A stretch of DNA of 64,000 bases, from assembly GCA_032027045.1 (NCBI GenBank), contig JAVSMU010000001.1, positions 1 through 64,000 of the forward strand, read 5' to 3'. This stretch comes from Truepera sp. GTDB taxonomy: Bacteria > Deinococcota > Deinococci > Deinococcales > Trueperaceae. Both the position numbers and the translations under genes were made by a program. This document shows, piece after piece, positions 33,544 through 41,889 of the stretch. Numbering within the stretch: position 1 is the first letter of the stretch; each line of letters begins with the position of its first letter. The notes under the pieces were generated by a model. It did not search any database and had not been told where the DNA came from. It worked only from the letters and a program-made list of their open reading frames with translations.

Positions 33544-35033
33544 GCGGCGGACTCCTCATTCGAATCTATCCAGGCCTGGATCTCATCGGCAAAACCGGCC
33601 ACGTAACCCTGGCGGAGATACTCGCGCAGCAGGGGGATGATCTCGGTCTGCAGGCGTGCGCGACCGGCCGCTCCATCCTTCGCCAGGAAGTAGGCGTGGC
33701 CGGGCATGAGGGTGAAAGCGTCCTCGGAGGCGTGCTCCAGAAACACCATCAGCAGGTCGTGAAATGCCCGCTGCAGCTGCGTGCCGGCGTGCTCCTCAAC
33801 CACCCGTAACTGCGGCCACAGCTGCAAGAACGCGAAGCGGCGGCGTACGGCAAGGTCCAAAATCGCAATGCTGCGATCAGCGCTGTTCATGGTGCCGAGC
33901 AGATGTAAGTTGGGCGGCAACCGCAGGGTGCGGCCCACGCCGTCGAACTCGTGCGCAAGCGTCACCTCCCGCTCGTGTCGGCCCGGTTCGAACAGGTAGA
34001 TCGCTTCTCCCAGGACCTTGGCAAGGTCCGCGCGATTGACTTCGTCCACCACCAGCAAGTAGGGCGCGTTACTCCTGCCTGCGGCAATGGCCGCCTCCAT
34101 CAAGTGTCCGGCGGCCGGTGCGAAGGTGAAGCCCATCGCCCCGCCGTCGCGGGGCGCGAGGCCGCCGATGAAGCTCTCGTAAGTGGTGCCGGGATGGAAC
34201 TGGATGACGCGGCCATTGCCTGCGTAATGCTCCCGCAGCAAGTTGGCCGCAAGCTCGGTCTTGCCCGTCCCGGGTGGGCCCTCCAGCACGGCGTACTTGC
34301 GTCGTTCGAGGATCTCGGCGACCTCCTGACCTGTGATATCTGGCAGGGTGGTCGCGAGCCAAGCGCGACGAATCCGCTCGCTATCCTGCCGCGCCGCCGT
34401 GAGCACCTCGATGCCCCGCTCCGCGAAGAACAAGTCGATGAACGCCGTCAACGCATCGCGCACTAGCTCGTCACCCGCCGCGCTGCGTTCGGACGGGGGT
34501 GCGAAGGCCGCGTAGAGCACTCGCCCGTAACGGTCGGTTGCCGCTTTCCACGGCGCGAGCGGACCGCCCAACGAGGCTGGCAGGGGCACGTCGATACGGA
34601 CCGGATCCTGCTTCGCCCACGCGTGCTTAGCGCCGCGTGACCGCAGCCAGGTGCTTATGGCCTTCACCTTGCGCGCGTGGCCCGGCCGACCCAAGATCTC
34701 CTCGTCCGGAGCCAGGCCGTTCGTGCCGACCACCATGCCAATCAGCGCCGGGGCGCCCGCCTCTTTGTCGGGGAACATGACGAAGCTCATGCCGCCGTAC
34801 GGGCCGGAGCGCTCCTGATCCGGGCCGATCAACGCCGCGAACGGCACGTTGGTGCCTTGTGTTGAGGCGTTGATCCGCAGTTGGAAGCGCCGCTCGCCTT
34901 CTCCGCGAGGGTCGAGCAGAGCGTCTTCGGCCACGCGGTAGTAACGCGGAGCGAGGGAGCCGGCGAACGCGGGCCGCGCCGCTTCCTCCCAGGCCTCGGG
35001 CGGAGTGTAGACCAGGTCGACTAGGGAATCCAT
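33540..35033 (-). CDS. mcrB: McrB-like AAA+ GTPase of a type IV restriction system
   Basis: A 497-aa protein. The AAA+ domain has Walker A GPPGTGKT (252-259), DEVNRAD (330-336) and MNSADRSI (382-389), the last being the McrB-type GTP signature. Residues 1-180 are an N-terminal recognition domain (GTNVPFAALIGPDQERSGPYGG, then VVGTNGLAPDEE). It resembles DUF3578-like McrB lead domains rather than the E. coli McrB-N fold, so the modified base recognised is unknown. GAGGAG lies five bases before the ATG. It is the first gene of the mcrBC pair. Confidence 0.87.
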   Translation of the reverse strand: MDSLVDLVYTPPEAWEEAARPAFAGSLAPRYYRVAEDALLDPRGEGERRFQLRINASTQGTNVPFAALIGPDQERSGPYGGMSFVMFPDKEAGAPALIGMVVGTNGLAPDEEILGRPGHARKVKAISTWLRSRGAKHAWAKQDPVRIDVPLPASLGGPLAPWKAATDRYGRVLYAAFAPPSERSAAGDELVRDALTAFIDLFFAERGIEVLTAARQDSERIRRAWLATTLPDITGQEVAEILERRKYAVLEGPPGTGKTELAANLLREHYAGNGRVIQFHPGTTYESFIGGLAPRDGGAMGFTFAPAAGHLMEAAIAAGRSNAPYLLVVDEVNRADLAKVLGEAIYLFEPGRHEREVTLAHEFDGVGRTLRLPPNLHLLGTMNSADRSIAILDLAVRRRFAFLQLWPQLRVVEEHAGTQLQRAFHDLLMVFLEHASEDAFTLMPGHAYFLAKDGAAGRARLQTEIIPLLREYLRQGYVAGFADEIQAWIDSNEESAA

Positions 35034-35159
35034 GGCGCTCCTCGATCGAGTGGCTAATCGCTGCTCCTCGAGCCTATCAGGCGCGCGCGTCGAGTTCCTC
35101 GCGCCTGCTCAAGTCCGGTGGTAGTGGCTCCGCTCCACCCGGCAGAAAGCCAGGTGCCC

Positions 35160-35888
35160 CTACCTGCCCAGGTACTCGCCGAGCACTTCCTGCCCAGTGC
35201 GCTCGTGGCGCAGCGTGTACCGATAGGCGCCTATCGGTCCCCTGGCCAGCCTTACTGTCACGTTATCGACCGGCAACCAAAGCATCGTATGTATCTGGTC
35301 AATGCCGTAGATTTCCCAGCGGCTTCCGTCGCTTAGCGTCACAGTTCTGCCAGCATTCCCCACGCTGCTCACCCACCATTTCATGTTGGTGCCGGCGTAC
35401 GTGCCGGCGTCAGGCGTTCCCGGCGGGCGCAGCGAGGGTGAGGGAGTGGTGGCGCCGGCTAGGAAGCCCGAGAGCGACTGGTTGGAGTAGTAGTTGCTGA
35501 ATATGGGCTTGATGCGCGCCATCTGGCGAACTCCGCGGATGGGTGCTATGCGTTGCAGGCTCTTGATCGGCTCGACCCGGGACGGTGTGATCAGGACGCC
35601 GTCTCTGGCGCCCACCGCGTTGCCGTTCAGGTCGCGGAGTATGCCTTCCTCGTACCAGCCCAGGTGCTGTCCTGAGAACGAGTAGATCAGAACGCCTCTG
35701 CCGCTCTCATATAGGTATGCGGTGGGCTCACCGGACCAAAGGTAAATGGTGTCGTCTCGTGCGGTGTCGATGTAGGCGATGTAATGACCGTCCTGATCCA
35801 CCAGTGGGATCTGTTCGGCCGCCGCGCTGGCTAGGACGCACATGATGAGTATGGCTGATACTTGTTTCGCGACTCCGATTTTCCGCAT
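35160..35888 (-). CDS. Secreted 4-fold beta-flower domain protein
   Basis: A 242-aa exported protein. The signal peptide MRKIGVAKQVSAILIMCVLASAAAEQ is cut near AAAEQ. The next ~80 residues have the repeated SGxxxAYL / YSFSGQHLGWYEEG / DLNGNAVG pattern of the 4-fold beta-flower fold. A linker and a second beta-rich part (SDGSRWEIYGIDQ) follow. Function unknown. I prefer ATG at 35888, with GAGGAG upstream, to an in-frame GTG at 35903. Confidence 0.75.
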   Translation of the reverse strand: MRKIGVAKQVSAILIMCVLASAAAEQIPLVDQDGHYIAYIDTARDDTIYLWSGEPTAYLYESGRGVLIYSFSGQHLGWYEEGILRDLNGNAVGARDGVLITPSRVEPIKSLQRIAPIRGVRQMARIKPIFSNYYSNQSLSGFLAGATTPSPSLRPPGTPDAGTYAGTNMKWWVSSVGNAGRTVTLSDGSRWEIYGIDQIHTMLWLPVDNVTVRLARGPIGAYRYTLRHERTGQEVLGEYLGR

Positions 35889-36074
35889 GGAGTGTCTCCT
35901 CACCGCGCTGAATTGGGCCCACTCCAGTTATCAGGAAGGGGCTACGTTGGCGCCAATGCGTTGTTCACGAACGGCGATGCCGCCGACTTGCTTCGAGCGT
36001 ACGCCGCCGGTGCGTCAGGTAATGACGACGACAACTCCTAAAGGGACCCGCACCCCAAGACGTGCTATCGCAAG

Positions 36075-36102
36075 GCACGTGCTTGCTCACACAAGGTATG
36101 CT
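36075..36102 (+). promoter_or_regulatory. Promoter/operator of the second Xre/RES pair
   Basis: TATGCT (36097-36102) lies 5 bases before the ATG at 36108. The palindrome GCACGTGC (36075-36082), flanked by CAAG and TTG, sits at the -35 region and suits an Xre-type operator. Confidence 0.5.
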
Positions 36103-36107
36103 GGTTC

Positions 36108-36614
36108 ATGGCAAGCTCCAGCGCAGCGCCTGTTACGGATAACGCGCTCGACATCGTCGAACGCTCCATGGCCGAGAACGGCCCGCGGTCCGCCGCACGC
36201 ATCACGAACCAGGTCTTCCAAGACTTCACGGGAATAGACTCGTACGATCTACCAGGCCTCCTCCTTCGAGGCGAGGAAGTTTCTGAGCTGACCGGCGCTA
36301 AGCACCTCCGAGACCAGCTCGCCACGCTGCTCGACTGTCGCCGTGTAGACGCCGGTACGCTCCTCGGTGCTAGTGAGAGCCGTTTCAGCCGCAACGACAA
36401 CCTGGACCGAGACATGCTCGACCGCGCCCACGCCATCATCGACACGTACGTACATGTGGCCGCTGCCATCGGTCCCCCCAACGCCACGCGTTGGTTCAAA
36501 ACACCCCATCCAGCGCTCGACGACCAACCCCCCAGCCGGCTCCTCAAGACCCAATACGGCCGGAATCTAGTCAACGATCTGGTCGAAGCGCTCCTGGCAG
36601 GCACTTACGTTTGA
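36108..36614 (+). CDS. Xre/MbcA/ParS-type antitoxin, second locus
   Basis: A 168-aa protein preceding a RES toxin. The helical C-terminal part (DRAHAIIDTYVHVAAAIGPPNATRWF, then PHPALDDQPPSRLLKT, then LVEALLAGTYV) is the MbcA/ParS toxin-binding domain. The N-terminal HTH is weaker (TLLGASESRFSRND). The stop overlaps the toxin start (TTGA). Confidence 0.82.
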   Translation: MASSSAAPVTDNALDIVERSMAENGPRSAARITNQVFQDFTGIDSYDLPGLLLRGEEVSELTGAKHLRDQLATLLDCRRVDAGTLLGASESRFSRNDNLDRDMLDRAHAIIDTYVHVAAAIGPPNATRWFKTPHPALDDQPPSRLLKTQYGRNLVNDLVEALLAGTYV

Positions 36615-37093
36615 AAGCCTACCGACTCGTTCACGCTTTCGAACTAGCGAAGAATCCACCCTTCAAGCCGAGCCCCAACCGCCTGGGCCGCTGGACACAC
36701 GACTACGCAGCCGCGTACGCCAGCGAACACCTGGCACTCGCTGCCCTGGAGATCCTCTGCCAATGGTCCGCATTCGCCGACCTGAACTGGTACAGCATCT
36801 TCGCGTTCAATCTCGAAGAGGGCGACGTCGAGACCGCCCTCGACACCGACCCAAGACTCGACATCAGAGACAAGGTCGCCACCCAACGGTTCGGTGACGA
36901 ATGGATCCGCACCGGGCGCTCACTCGCGTTACGCGTTCCCAGCGTCCGACTGCCGTACAGCAACAACTTCCTCATCAACCCCGACCATCGAAGCTTCAAC
37001 GAGACGAACATCGAGCAGCTAGGTGAGCTCCACTGGGACGAACCTATCGGCAGGCTGATTGCCGCAGCCAAGGCGAATCAGCGTAAGAAGTAG
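36611..37093 (+). CDS. RES domain toxin, second locus
   Basis: A 160-aa RES-fold toxin; the family phosphorolyses or hydrolyses NAD+. Conserved elements are YRLVHAF, the GRWTHDYAAAYASEHLALAALEIL helix with the catalytic Glu, and the late YSNNFLINPDHRSF serine segment. It starts at TTG 36611 inside the antitoxin stop. It is divergent from the first RES protein in sequence, so the two pairs are probably independent arrivals rather than a local duplication. Confidence 0.85.
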   Translation: MKAYRLVHAFELAKNPPFKPSPNRLGRWTHDYAAAYASEHLALAALEILCQWSAFADLNWYSIFAFNLEEGDVETALDTDPRLDIRDKVATQRFGDEWIRTGRSLALRVPSVRLPYSNNFLINPDHRSFNETNIEQLGELHWDEPIGRLIAAAKANQRKK

Positions 37094-37242
37094 GAACGAC
37101 ACCGAACCTACCGTGAACAGCGGGTCCTGCAGTACGTTCATGGCCGGCCGTTGGGCGCGAGGGGCACGTCATGGCCATGAACTGCCGGGCGGCCGGGCGA
37201 GCCCCAGTAATCGGCGCGCGTCGGCTCTCGGTCACCGCGGCG

Positions 37243-37267
37243 ACATGTGCTGAACATGTGTTATGGT
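37243..37267 (+). promoter_or_regulatory. Promoter/operator of the FitAB/VapBC pair
   Basis: ACATGT occurs at 37243-37248 and again at 37254-37259, 11 bp apart (one helical turn). The -10 TATGGT (37262-37267) lies 7 bases before the ATG at 37275. This suits ribbon-helix-helix autoregulation. Confidence 0.55.
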
Positions 37268-37274
37268 GCCGCAC

Positions 37275-37538
37275 ATGAGCAAGATGATTCAGATCCGAAA
37301 CGTGCCCGACGAACTCCACCGTGAGGTGAAAGCGCGAGCGGCTCGAGCAGGAATGAGCTTGTCAGACTACCTCCTGCGCGAGGTTGAGCGTACGGTCGCC
37401 ACGCCCCCGGTGGACGTAGTGCTGGCGCGTATAGCGGCGAGAGGGCGGCCGCTGCTCGAGGAGACCCCCGCCGAAGCCGTGCGGGCCGAGCGAGAAAGCG
37501 AGCGTGAGGTTGCGGTGGCTGAGCGAGCCGCGCGTTGA
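37275..37538 (+). CDS. FitA/VapB ribbon-helix-helix antitoxin
   Basis: An 87-aa protein. Its N-terminus, MIQIRNVPDELHREVKARAA then GMSLSDYLLREVER, is a classic FitA-type ribbon-helix-helix. The Arg/Glu-rich tail would wrap the PIN toxin. It overlaps the toxin start by 4 bases (TTGA). The start is ATG 37275 by promoter spacing. Confidence 0.88.
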   Translation: MSKMIQIRNVPDELHREVKARAARAGMSLSDYLLREVERTVATPPVDVVLARIAARGRPLLEETPAEAVRAERESEREVAVAERAAR

Positions 37539-37942
37539 TAGTCACCGACGCTTCGGCCCTCATAGATCTGCTGCTCGGGAACGCGGGCCCTGCGGGAGAG
37601 GCGCTAGCTGCGAGGTTCCAAGCGCGCGAAGTCGTCTGCGCTCCGCACCTGATCGACGCGGAGGTCGGGCAAGTATTGCGGCGCTTCACACTGCGCGGAT
37701 CGATGTCCCGCGCCCGGTCGTCGGCAGCCATCCAGGACCTCATCGACCTGCCGATCGAACGCTTCCCGCAGGCCGCGCTCCTACCTCGAGCCGTTCAGTT
37801 GATGGACAACGTCACCGTCTACGACGCGCTCTACCTCGCGCTTGCCGAGGCGCTCGAGTGTAGCCTCCTCACCAGTGACGAGGCATTAGCGGGCGTTCCG
37901 GGTTGCACGACGACGGTCGTGGTGTTGCGATCGGGCGGCTAG
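37535..37942 (+). CDS. vapC: VapC-type PIN domain ribonuclease toxin
   Basis: A 135-aa PIN protein. Acidic active-site residues are visible: D5 in VTDASALID, E43 in IDAEVGQ, D97 in TVYDALYLALAE and D115 in LTSDEAL. The start is TTG 37535, coupled to the antitoxin. It probably cleaves tRNA or rRNA like other VapC proteins; target unknown. Confidence 0.88.
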   Translation: MIVTDASALIDLLLGNAGPAGEALAARFQAREVVCAPHLIDAEVGQVLRRFTLRGSMSRARSSAAIQDLIDLPIERFPQAALLPRAVQLMDNVTVYDALYLALAEALECSLLTSDEALAGVPGCTTTVVVLRSGG

Positions 37943-38200
37943 GCCGGGCCCTGGCCGCGAACGAGTCATCCCAGGAGCATAGTCCGTGTTGAGGAGCCGG
38001 GGTTGCAGGCTTAGCGTGTTCCTAGTTTCATTGGTTCAAGGTCAGGACTTGAGGGCGATGGGCACGGGGAAATGGACCCGTGGGAAACGGGCCCGTGGCC
38101 ATGAGGCTCGTGGGCAACGGGTCCGGCCCAACGGGCGGAGCAGCAGACAGAGTTGGCGCCACCGGAGGCGGATGCCGGCCGCCTCTTCAGCAGCCGGCTG

Positions 38201-38500
38201 GTGAAGACCGTCAACCCGCACCTCGACTTTCGGGGTGACGCCCGTGAGGCTTGCGAGTTCAGCTACCTGCCCACCATCCGTGACGGCGGCGGCGACACCA
38301 CCGGAGTCGCGGAAGCGGAACTCGATTGGGTGAGGTACGTAGCGCTGCCCCTTACTTACTGCTGGCGTGTCCCCGATGGGCAGCGACATGACTTACTCGT
38401 GGGCGGCCGGCTTCAGCATCGGCAGCAACCACTACATCTCGATCGAGACTGATGACGTGGAGGAGGCGTTGGACCCGCTCGCTGGCCTGAGCGGCGGACG
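38201..38500 (+). pseudogene. Decayed PhnB/YjdN-like VOC protein
   Basis: One frame from GTG 38201 encodes a family-like start (VKTVNPHLDFRGDAREACEF). A different frame from about 38378 encodes the later family segment (MGSDMTYSWAAGFSIGSNHY, then ISIETDDVEEALDPLAGLSGG). The middle and the C-terminus are missing. It is thus a deleted and frameshifted remnant of a ~140-aa glyoxalase-fold protein. Confidence 0.55.
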
Positions 38501-38522
38501 TGGAGTTGCACGACCTCAGGGC

Positions 38523-38528
38523 TACTAT
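38523..38528 (+). promoter_or_regulatory. Leaderless -10 element of the second Orf3-like gene
   Basis: TACTAT lies 7 bases before the ATG at 38536. Confidence 0.55.
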
Positions 38529-38535
38529 GAACCCC

Positions 38536-39144
38536 ATGGCTAAGCACCTGGTCCATCAGTTCCGCGTGACACTGCTAGACGTCGAACCTACCGTGTGGCG
38601 GCGGATCCAGACGCCCGCTGGGTATTCGTTCTGGGACCTCCACGTGGCCATCCAGGACTCGATGGGCTGGTTCGACTCGCACCTGCACGTTTTCCGCATC
38701 AAGAAGCCGCGAGGGCGGAAGGTGTGGGAGATCGGGATTCCGGACGAGTTCATGGAAGGAACGCTGGCGGGATGGCGAACCGCCGTGGCGGACTACTTCA
38801 CCGAGCCGGGCGCGACCGCGCTTTACGAGTACGACTTCGGGGATGGTTGGCGACACGAGATCCTCCTGGAGGGCGTGCTGCTAGCAGAGTCCGCCGTCAG
38901 GTATCCAACGTGTCTGGCTGGGGAGCGAGCGTGTCCGCCGGAAGATTGCGGCGGCCCCCACGGCTACGAGGAGCTGCTGAAGATCATCCGCGACCCGAAA
39001 CACGAGGAACGCGATGAGTACCTGACTTGGCTAGGCGGTCAGGCGCCGGCGAACCGGCCGTTCGACCCCGAGCGGTTCGACGCAGGCGCGGTGGTCTTCG
39101 ACGATCCTTATGAGCGGTTCTTCATTGCGTTCCAGTCGGACTGA
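38536..39144 (+). CDS. Plasmid pRiA4b Orf3-like protein, second copy
   Basis: A 202-aa protein. It shares with the protein at 17391 the blocks EPTVWRRIQTPAG, ALYEYDFGDGWRHEI and PPEDCGGPHGYEELL. It has an extra C-terminal ~15 residues and differs elsewhere, so it is a distant paralogue. Function unknown. It follows the VOC remnant. Confidence 0.88.
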   Translation: MAKHLVHQFRVTLLDVEPTVWRRIQTPAGYSFWDLHVAIQDSMGWFDSHLHVFRIKKPRGRKVWEIGIPDEFMEGTLAGWRTAVADYFTEPGATALYEYDFGDGWRHEILLEGVLLAESAVRYPTCLAGERACPPEDCGGPHGYEELLKIIRDPKHEERDEYLTWLGGQAPANRPFDPERFDAGAVVFDDPYERFFIAFQSD

Positions 39145-39195
39145 TCGGGTACGTAACGGCGCGGTCTGCCGGTACTGCTGCCCAGGGCCGGAGCG

Positions 39196-40584
39196 CTACT
39201 CGAAGCCCCGCCGCGTCATCACGCCCCACTTCCCGCGGCTCGAGCGGATCTTGAACATGGCTACGACGCGCACCACCGCCAGCCATTGCCGGTAGCCGAG
39301 GTTCTCCGTGAGGATGGCCACCATCAGGCGGTAACGATCGCCGGCGCCGCGCGGCGAGTGCGGCAACGCCTGATCCAGCGCGGCGCTCGCGAGGCCCACG
39401 ACCATGCCGTAGAAGACCGTGAGGCCGAGGAACGCCAAGACGAAGGCGGCGTCGAGGGCGCCGAGGATCGCGAGCACCAGGATGATGAGGTAACCAAGGA
39501 CTTCCATGATGGGCGTTATGCCCTCGACCAACCAGACGTATGGAACAGCCACGAGGCCGATGCGGCCGTAACGCGGCCGGAACAGCATGTCGCGGTGCCG
39601 CCACAGCGTCTCCCACAAGCCGCGATGCCAGCGGTCGCGCTGCCCGCCCAGCACCTTGGCGGTTTCGGGAACCTGGGTCCAGCAGACGGGTTCCGGCAAG
39701 AACTCGAGGCGGTACGCCTCGTGCCGGTCGCGGTAGTGACGGTGCAAGCGGAAGGTGAGTTCGAGGTCCTCGCCGACCGTGTCGACCCGCAGGCCGCCGA
39801 CCTCGATGAGCGAGGCGCGGCGGAAGATCCCGAAAGCGCCCGAGATCGAGATGAGGCAGCCGGCAGCGCTCATCGCCGTGCGAGCGGCCATGAATGCGCG
39901 GATGTACTCGAGTTGCTGCCACCGCGCGATGAAGTTCCGTGGACTGCGCGGGCGCGTGACGGCGCCGCCCACGACGTCCGCCTCGTTGACGACGCGGATC
40001 GTTCCGCCGACGCCCCGCAGTTCGGGCGCGTCCATGAACCGCGCGCCGATCTTCATCAAGGCCGCGGGATCTATCAAGCTGTCGGCGTCGGTAAGCACGA
40101 CCAACGGGTAGCGGGCCTGCTCGAGGGCGGCGTTGAGCGCGTCGGCTCGGCCCCCGTTTGCCTTGTCGACCACCAAGAGGTCCGGGTACGAGCGGCTCCG
40201 GTAGGCGGCGCGCACGTCCGCGTGCGGCGCGAAGCGCCTTGGGCTCGGCTCGGCCCTAACGAGCTCGAACGCGCCGGTCAGCACCGCCAACGTGTCGTCC
40301 TTGGAGCCGTCGTTGGCGACGATCACCTCGAACTCCGGGTAGTGCATGGCGAGCAGGCTCTTCAGGCTGCTGACGATGGTGGCCTCCTCGTTGTAGGCCG
40401 GGATGAGGAAGCTCACCGGCAAATACGCCTCGGCCCTGGTCAACACGGTCTCGGAGAGGGTCCGCTCGCGGCCGCCGAAGAGCAGCATGGTGCGCGCCGC
40501 CAACACGATCGCGACGATGTTCACGGTGTTCACCAGGAAGAACACGAGCAGCGCGAACAGCTTCAAAGCCAGCGGAAGAACCAC
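39196..40584 (-). CDS. Family 2 processive-type glycosyltransferase, membrane bound
   Basis: A 462-aa GT2 enzyme of the PgaC/NodC/hyaluronan-synthase type. An N-terminal membrane helix is followed by the catalytic domain with NDGSKDDT, TDADSLIDPA (metal-binding DxD) and GEDLELTFRLHRH. QRDRWHRG is the Q(R/Q)xRW motif of processive enzymes. Several C-terminal membrane helices follow. It probably makes or exports a cell-surface polysaccharide from a UDP-sugar. It is the last gene of a three-gene operon, starting GTG 3 bases after the HEAT gene. Confidence 0.9.
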   Translation of the reverse strand: MVLPLALKLFALLVFFLVNTVNIVAIVLAARTMLLFGGRERTLSETVLTRAEAYLPVSFLIPAYNEEATIVSSLKSLLAMHYPEFEVIVANDGSKDDTLAVLTGAFELVRAEPSPRRFAPHADVRAAYRSRSYPDLLVVDKANGGRADALNAALEQARYPLVVLTDADSLIDPAALMKIGARFMDAPELRGVGGTIRVVNEADVVGGAVTRPRSPRNFIARWQQLEYIRAFMAARTAMSAAGCLISISGAFGIFRRASLIEVGGLRVDTVGEDLELTFRLHRHYRDRHEAYRLEFLPEPVCWTQVPETAKVLGGQRDRWHRGLWETLWRHRDMLFRPRYGRIGLVAVPYVWLVEGITPIMEVLGYLIILVLAILGALDAAFVLAFLGLTVFYGMVVGLASAALDQALPHSPRGAGDRYRLMVAILTENLGYRQWLAVVRVVAMFKIRSSRGKWGVMTRRGFE

Positions 40585-40587
40585 GGG

Positions 40588-41889
40588 TCAGGCCTGAGCC
40601 TGCGCCGGCAGTGTTGCGGCGGCAGACAGCGGAGTACCGGACGCTGCAGCGGCCGGGTCGCCATCGCCCCAACTCGCGATCCGCGCCGAGTCGCGCGCGA
40701 ACCGGTCGGGGTGCAACTCGATCGCGGCCAGCAGCATCTGCCACCCCTTCGTGCCACTGTCACGCGCAGCCTTTGCTGCGGCAAGGCGCACCTCGAACGA
40801 AGTGTCCCCCAGCAAGCGCCAAAGCGTGGGCAGGCCGCTCTCCGGCGGAACGCTAGCGAGGGCGTGAGCCGCCTGAACGCGCACCCCTTCGTCCTCGTGG
40901 TGGGTGGCCGCCAAGATGACCGTCTGGCACTCCTCGGGTGCTACCCCGATGGCGGCGAGCGTGCGTAGCGCGGCGGCCAGGGCCTCGCCGGTCAAGCCTT
41001 CGAGGAGCGCCGAGCTGACCACCGCGACCGCGCCCTCGGGCTGCATGATGGCGAGCGCGTCCAACGCCGCCGCCTTGATCGGCTCGGGGAGGTCGCTGGC
41101 CAGCAGCTCCTCGCACACGGCGAGCGTGCCGTCGCCGGCGTTGGTGAGTACCCCCGCCAGGAACGGGCGCGCAACGCCGGCGCGCTCGGCCATCCCGACG
41201 TGCGCCGTGATGACCTCGATAACCGCGCTTACCAGGTCACTTTCGTGCGGCGCTTCGCCCAAGCATCTGCACGTGCCCAAGAGTGCTGCACGAGCGTGCG
41301 CGAGTTCGTTGCTGGTCGCAGCTTGCAGGAAGAGCGGTAGGGCCTCCGCAGGGGCCTGCCACGCGAGGCGCTGCAGCGCGGCCGTTGCGCGCCGCGACGG
41401 CCAGCCGCCGCCATGCACACTTACCGCCCGTCGCCACCCGCGGCTCCCCCTGACGCGGCTCGCGACGGCGATGTCGTTAGCAGTGATTCCGGTTTCGTGT
41501 AGCGCTAGCCTCACCGCCACCGCAGCTTCGCCCGTCAACTCGCGCAGCACGGCCGCCGCCGCCTCGCTCGCTGCCACGAGATCGCGTCTTCGCACGCTTG
41601 GTTGCGCCTCGCCGCTGGCTCCGCGCACCCAGGCCAGTTCCCACTCCCCGGCCCTGCGCCTGACCGCGGCGGCCGAGAACGCTTCGCCGGCCAGTAGGCC
41701 AACGTGGAGGACGGCCATGATGGCCAATGCGACGGCGACGCCACCGAGGGCGAGTTCGAGTGACCACCAAGCCCGCACCGGGTTGAGCGTCTCGCCGAAC
41801 CACAGCACCAAGCCGCCCATCGTCGCCATCACGGCCACCGCCGCGATCACCGTCGAGAGGAACACGGCGACTACTCTCGGCCTTTGCAT
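40588..41889 (-). CDS. Membrane-anchored HEAT-repeat protein
   Basis: A 433-aa protein. Two N-terminal transmembrane helices (residues ~8-30 and ~45-68) are followed by about 320 residues of alpha-helical HEAT-like repeats. The clearest are near the end: DEGVRVQAAHALASVP and SFEVRLAAAKAARDSG. No catalytic motif is visible. It is likely an adaptor between the response regulator before it and the glycosyltransferase after it. It starts immediately after the response-regulator stop. Confidence 0.82.
   Translation of the reverse strand: MQRPRVVAVFLSTVIAAVAVMATMGGLVLWFGETLNPVRAWWSLELALGGVAVALAIMAVLHVGLLAGEAFSAAAVRRRAGEWELAWVRGASGEAQPSVRRRDLVAASEAAAAVLRELTGEAAVAVRLALHETGITANDIAVASRVRGSRGWRRAVSVHGGGWPSRRATAALQRLAWQAPAEALPLFLQAATSNELAHARAALLGTCRCLGEAPHESDLVSAVIEVITAHVGMAERAGVARPFLAGVLTNAGDGTLAVCEELLASDLPEPIKAAALDALAIMQPEGAVAVVSSALLEGLTGEALAAALRTLAAIGVAPEECQTVILAATHHEDEGVRVQAAHALASVPPESGLPTLWRLLGDTSFEVRLAAAKAARDSGTKGWQMLLAAIELHPDRFARDSARIASWGDGDPAAAASGTPLSAAATLPAQAQA

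Noticed and set aside
37094-37242. tRNA or small RNA gene upstream of the FitAB pair
   Set aside because: No cloverleaf, no TTCRANYC arm and no terminator could be made from the sequence.
38042-38160. Repeated CCCGTGGG/ACGGG motifs near 38060-38140 as a structured RNA
   Set aside because: The copies are irregular and GC-rich; no consistent stem or unit could be defined.
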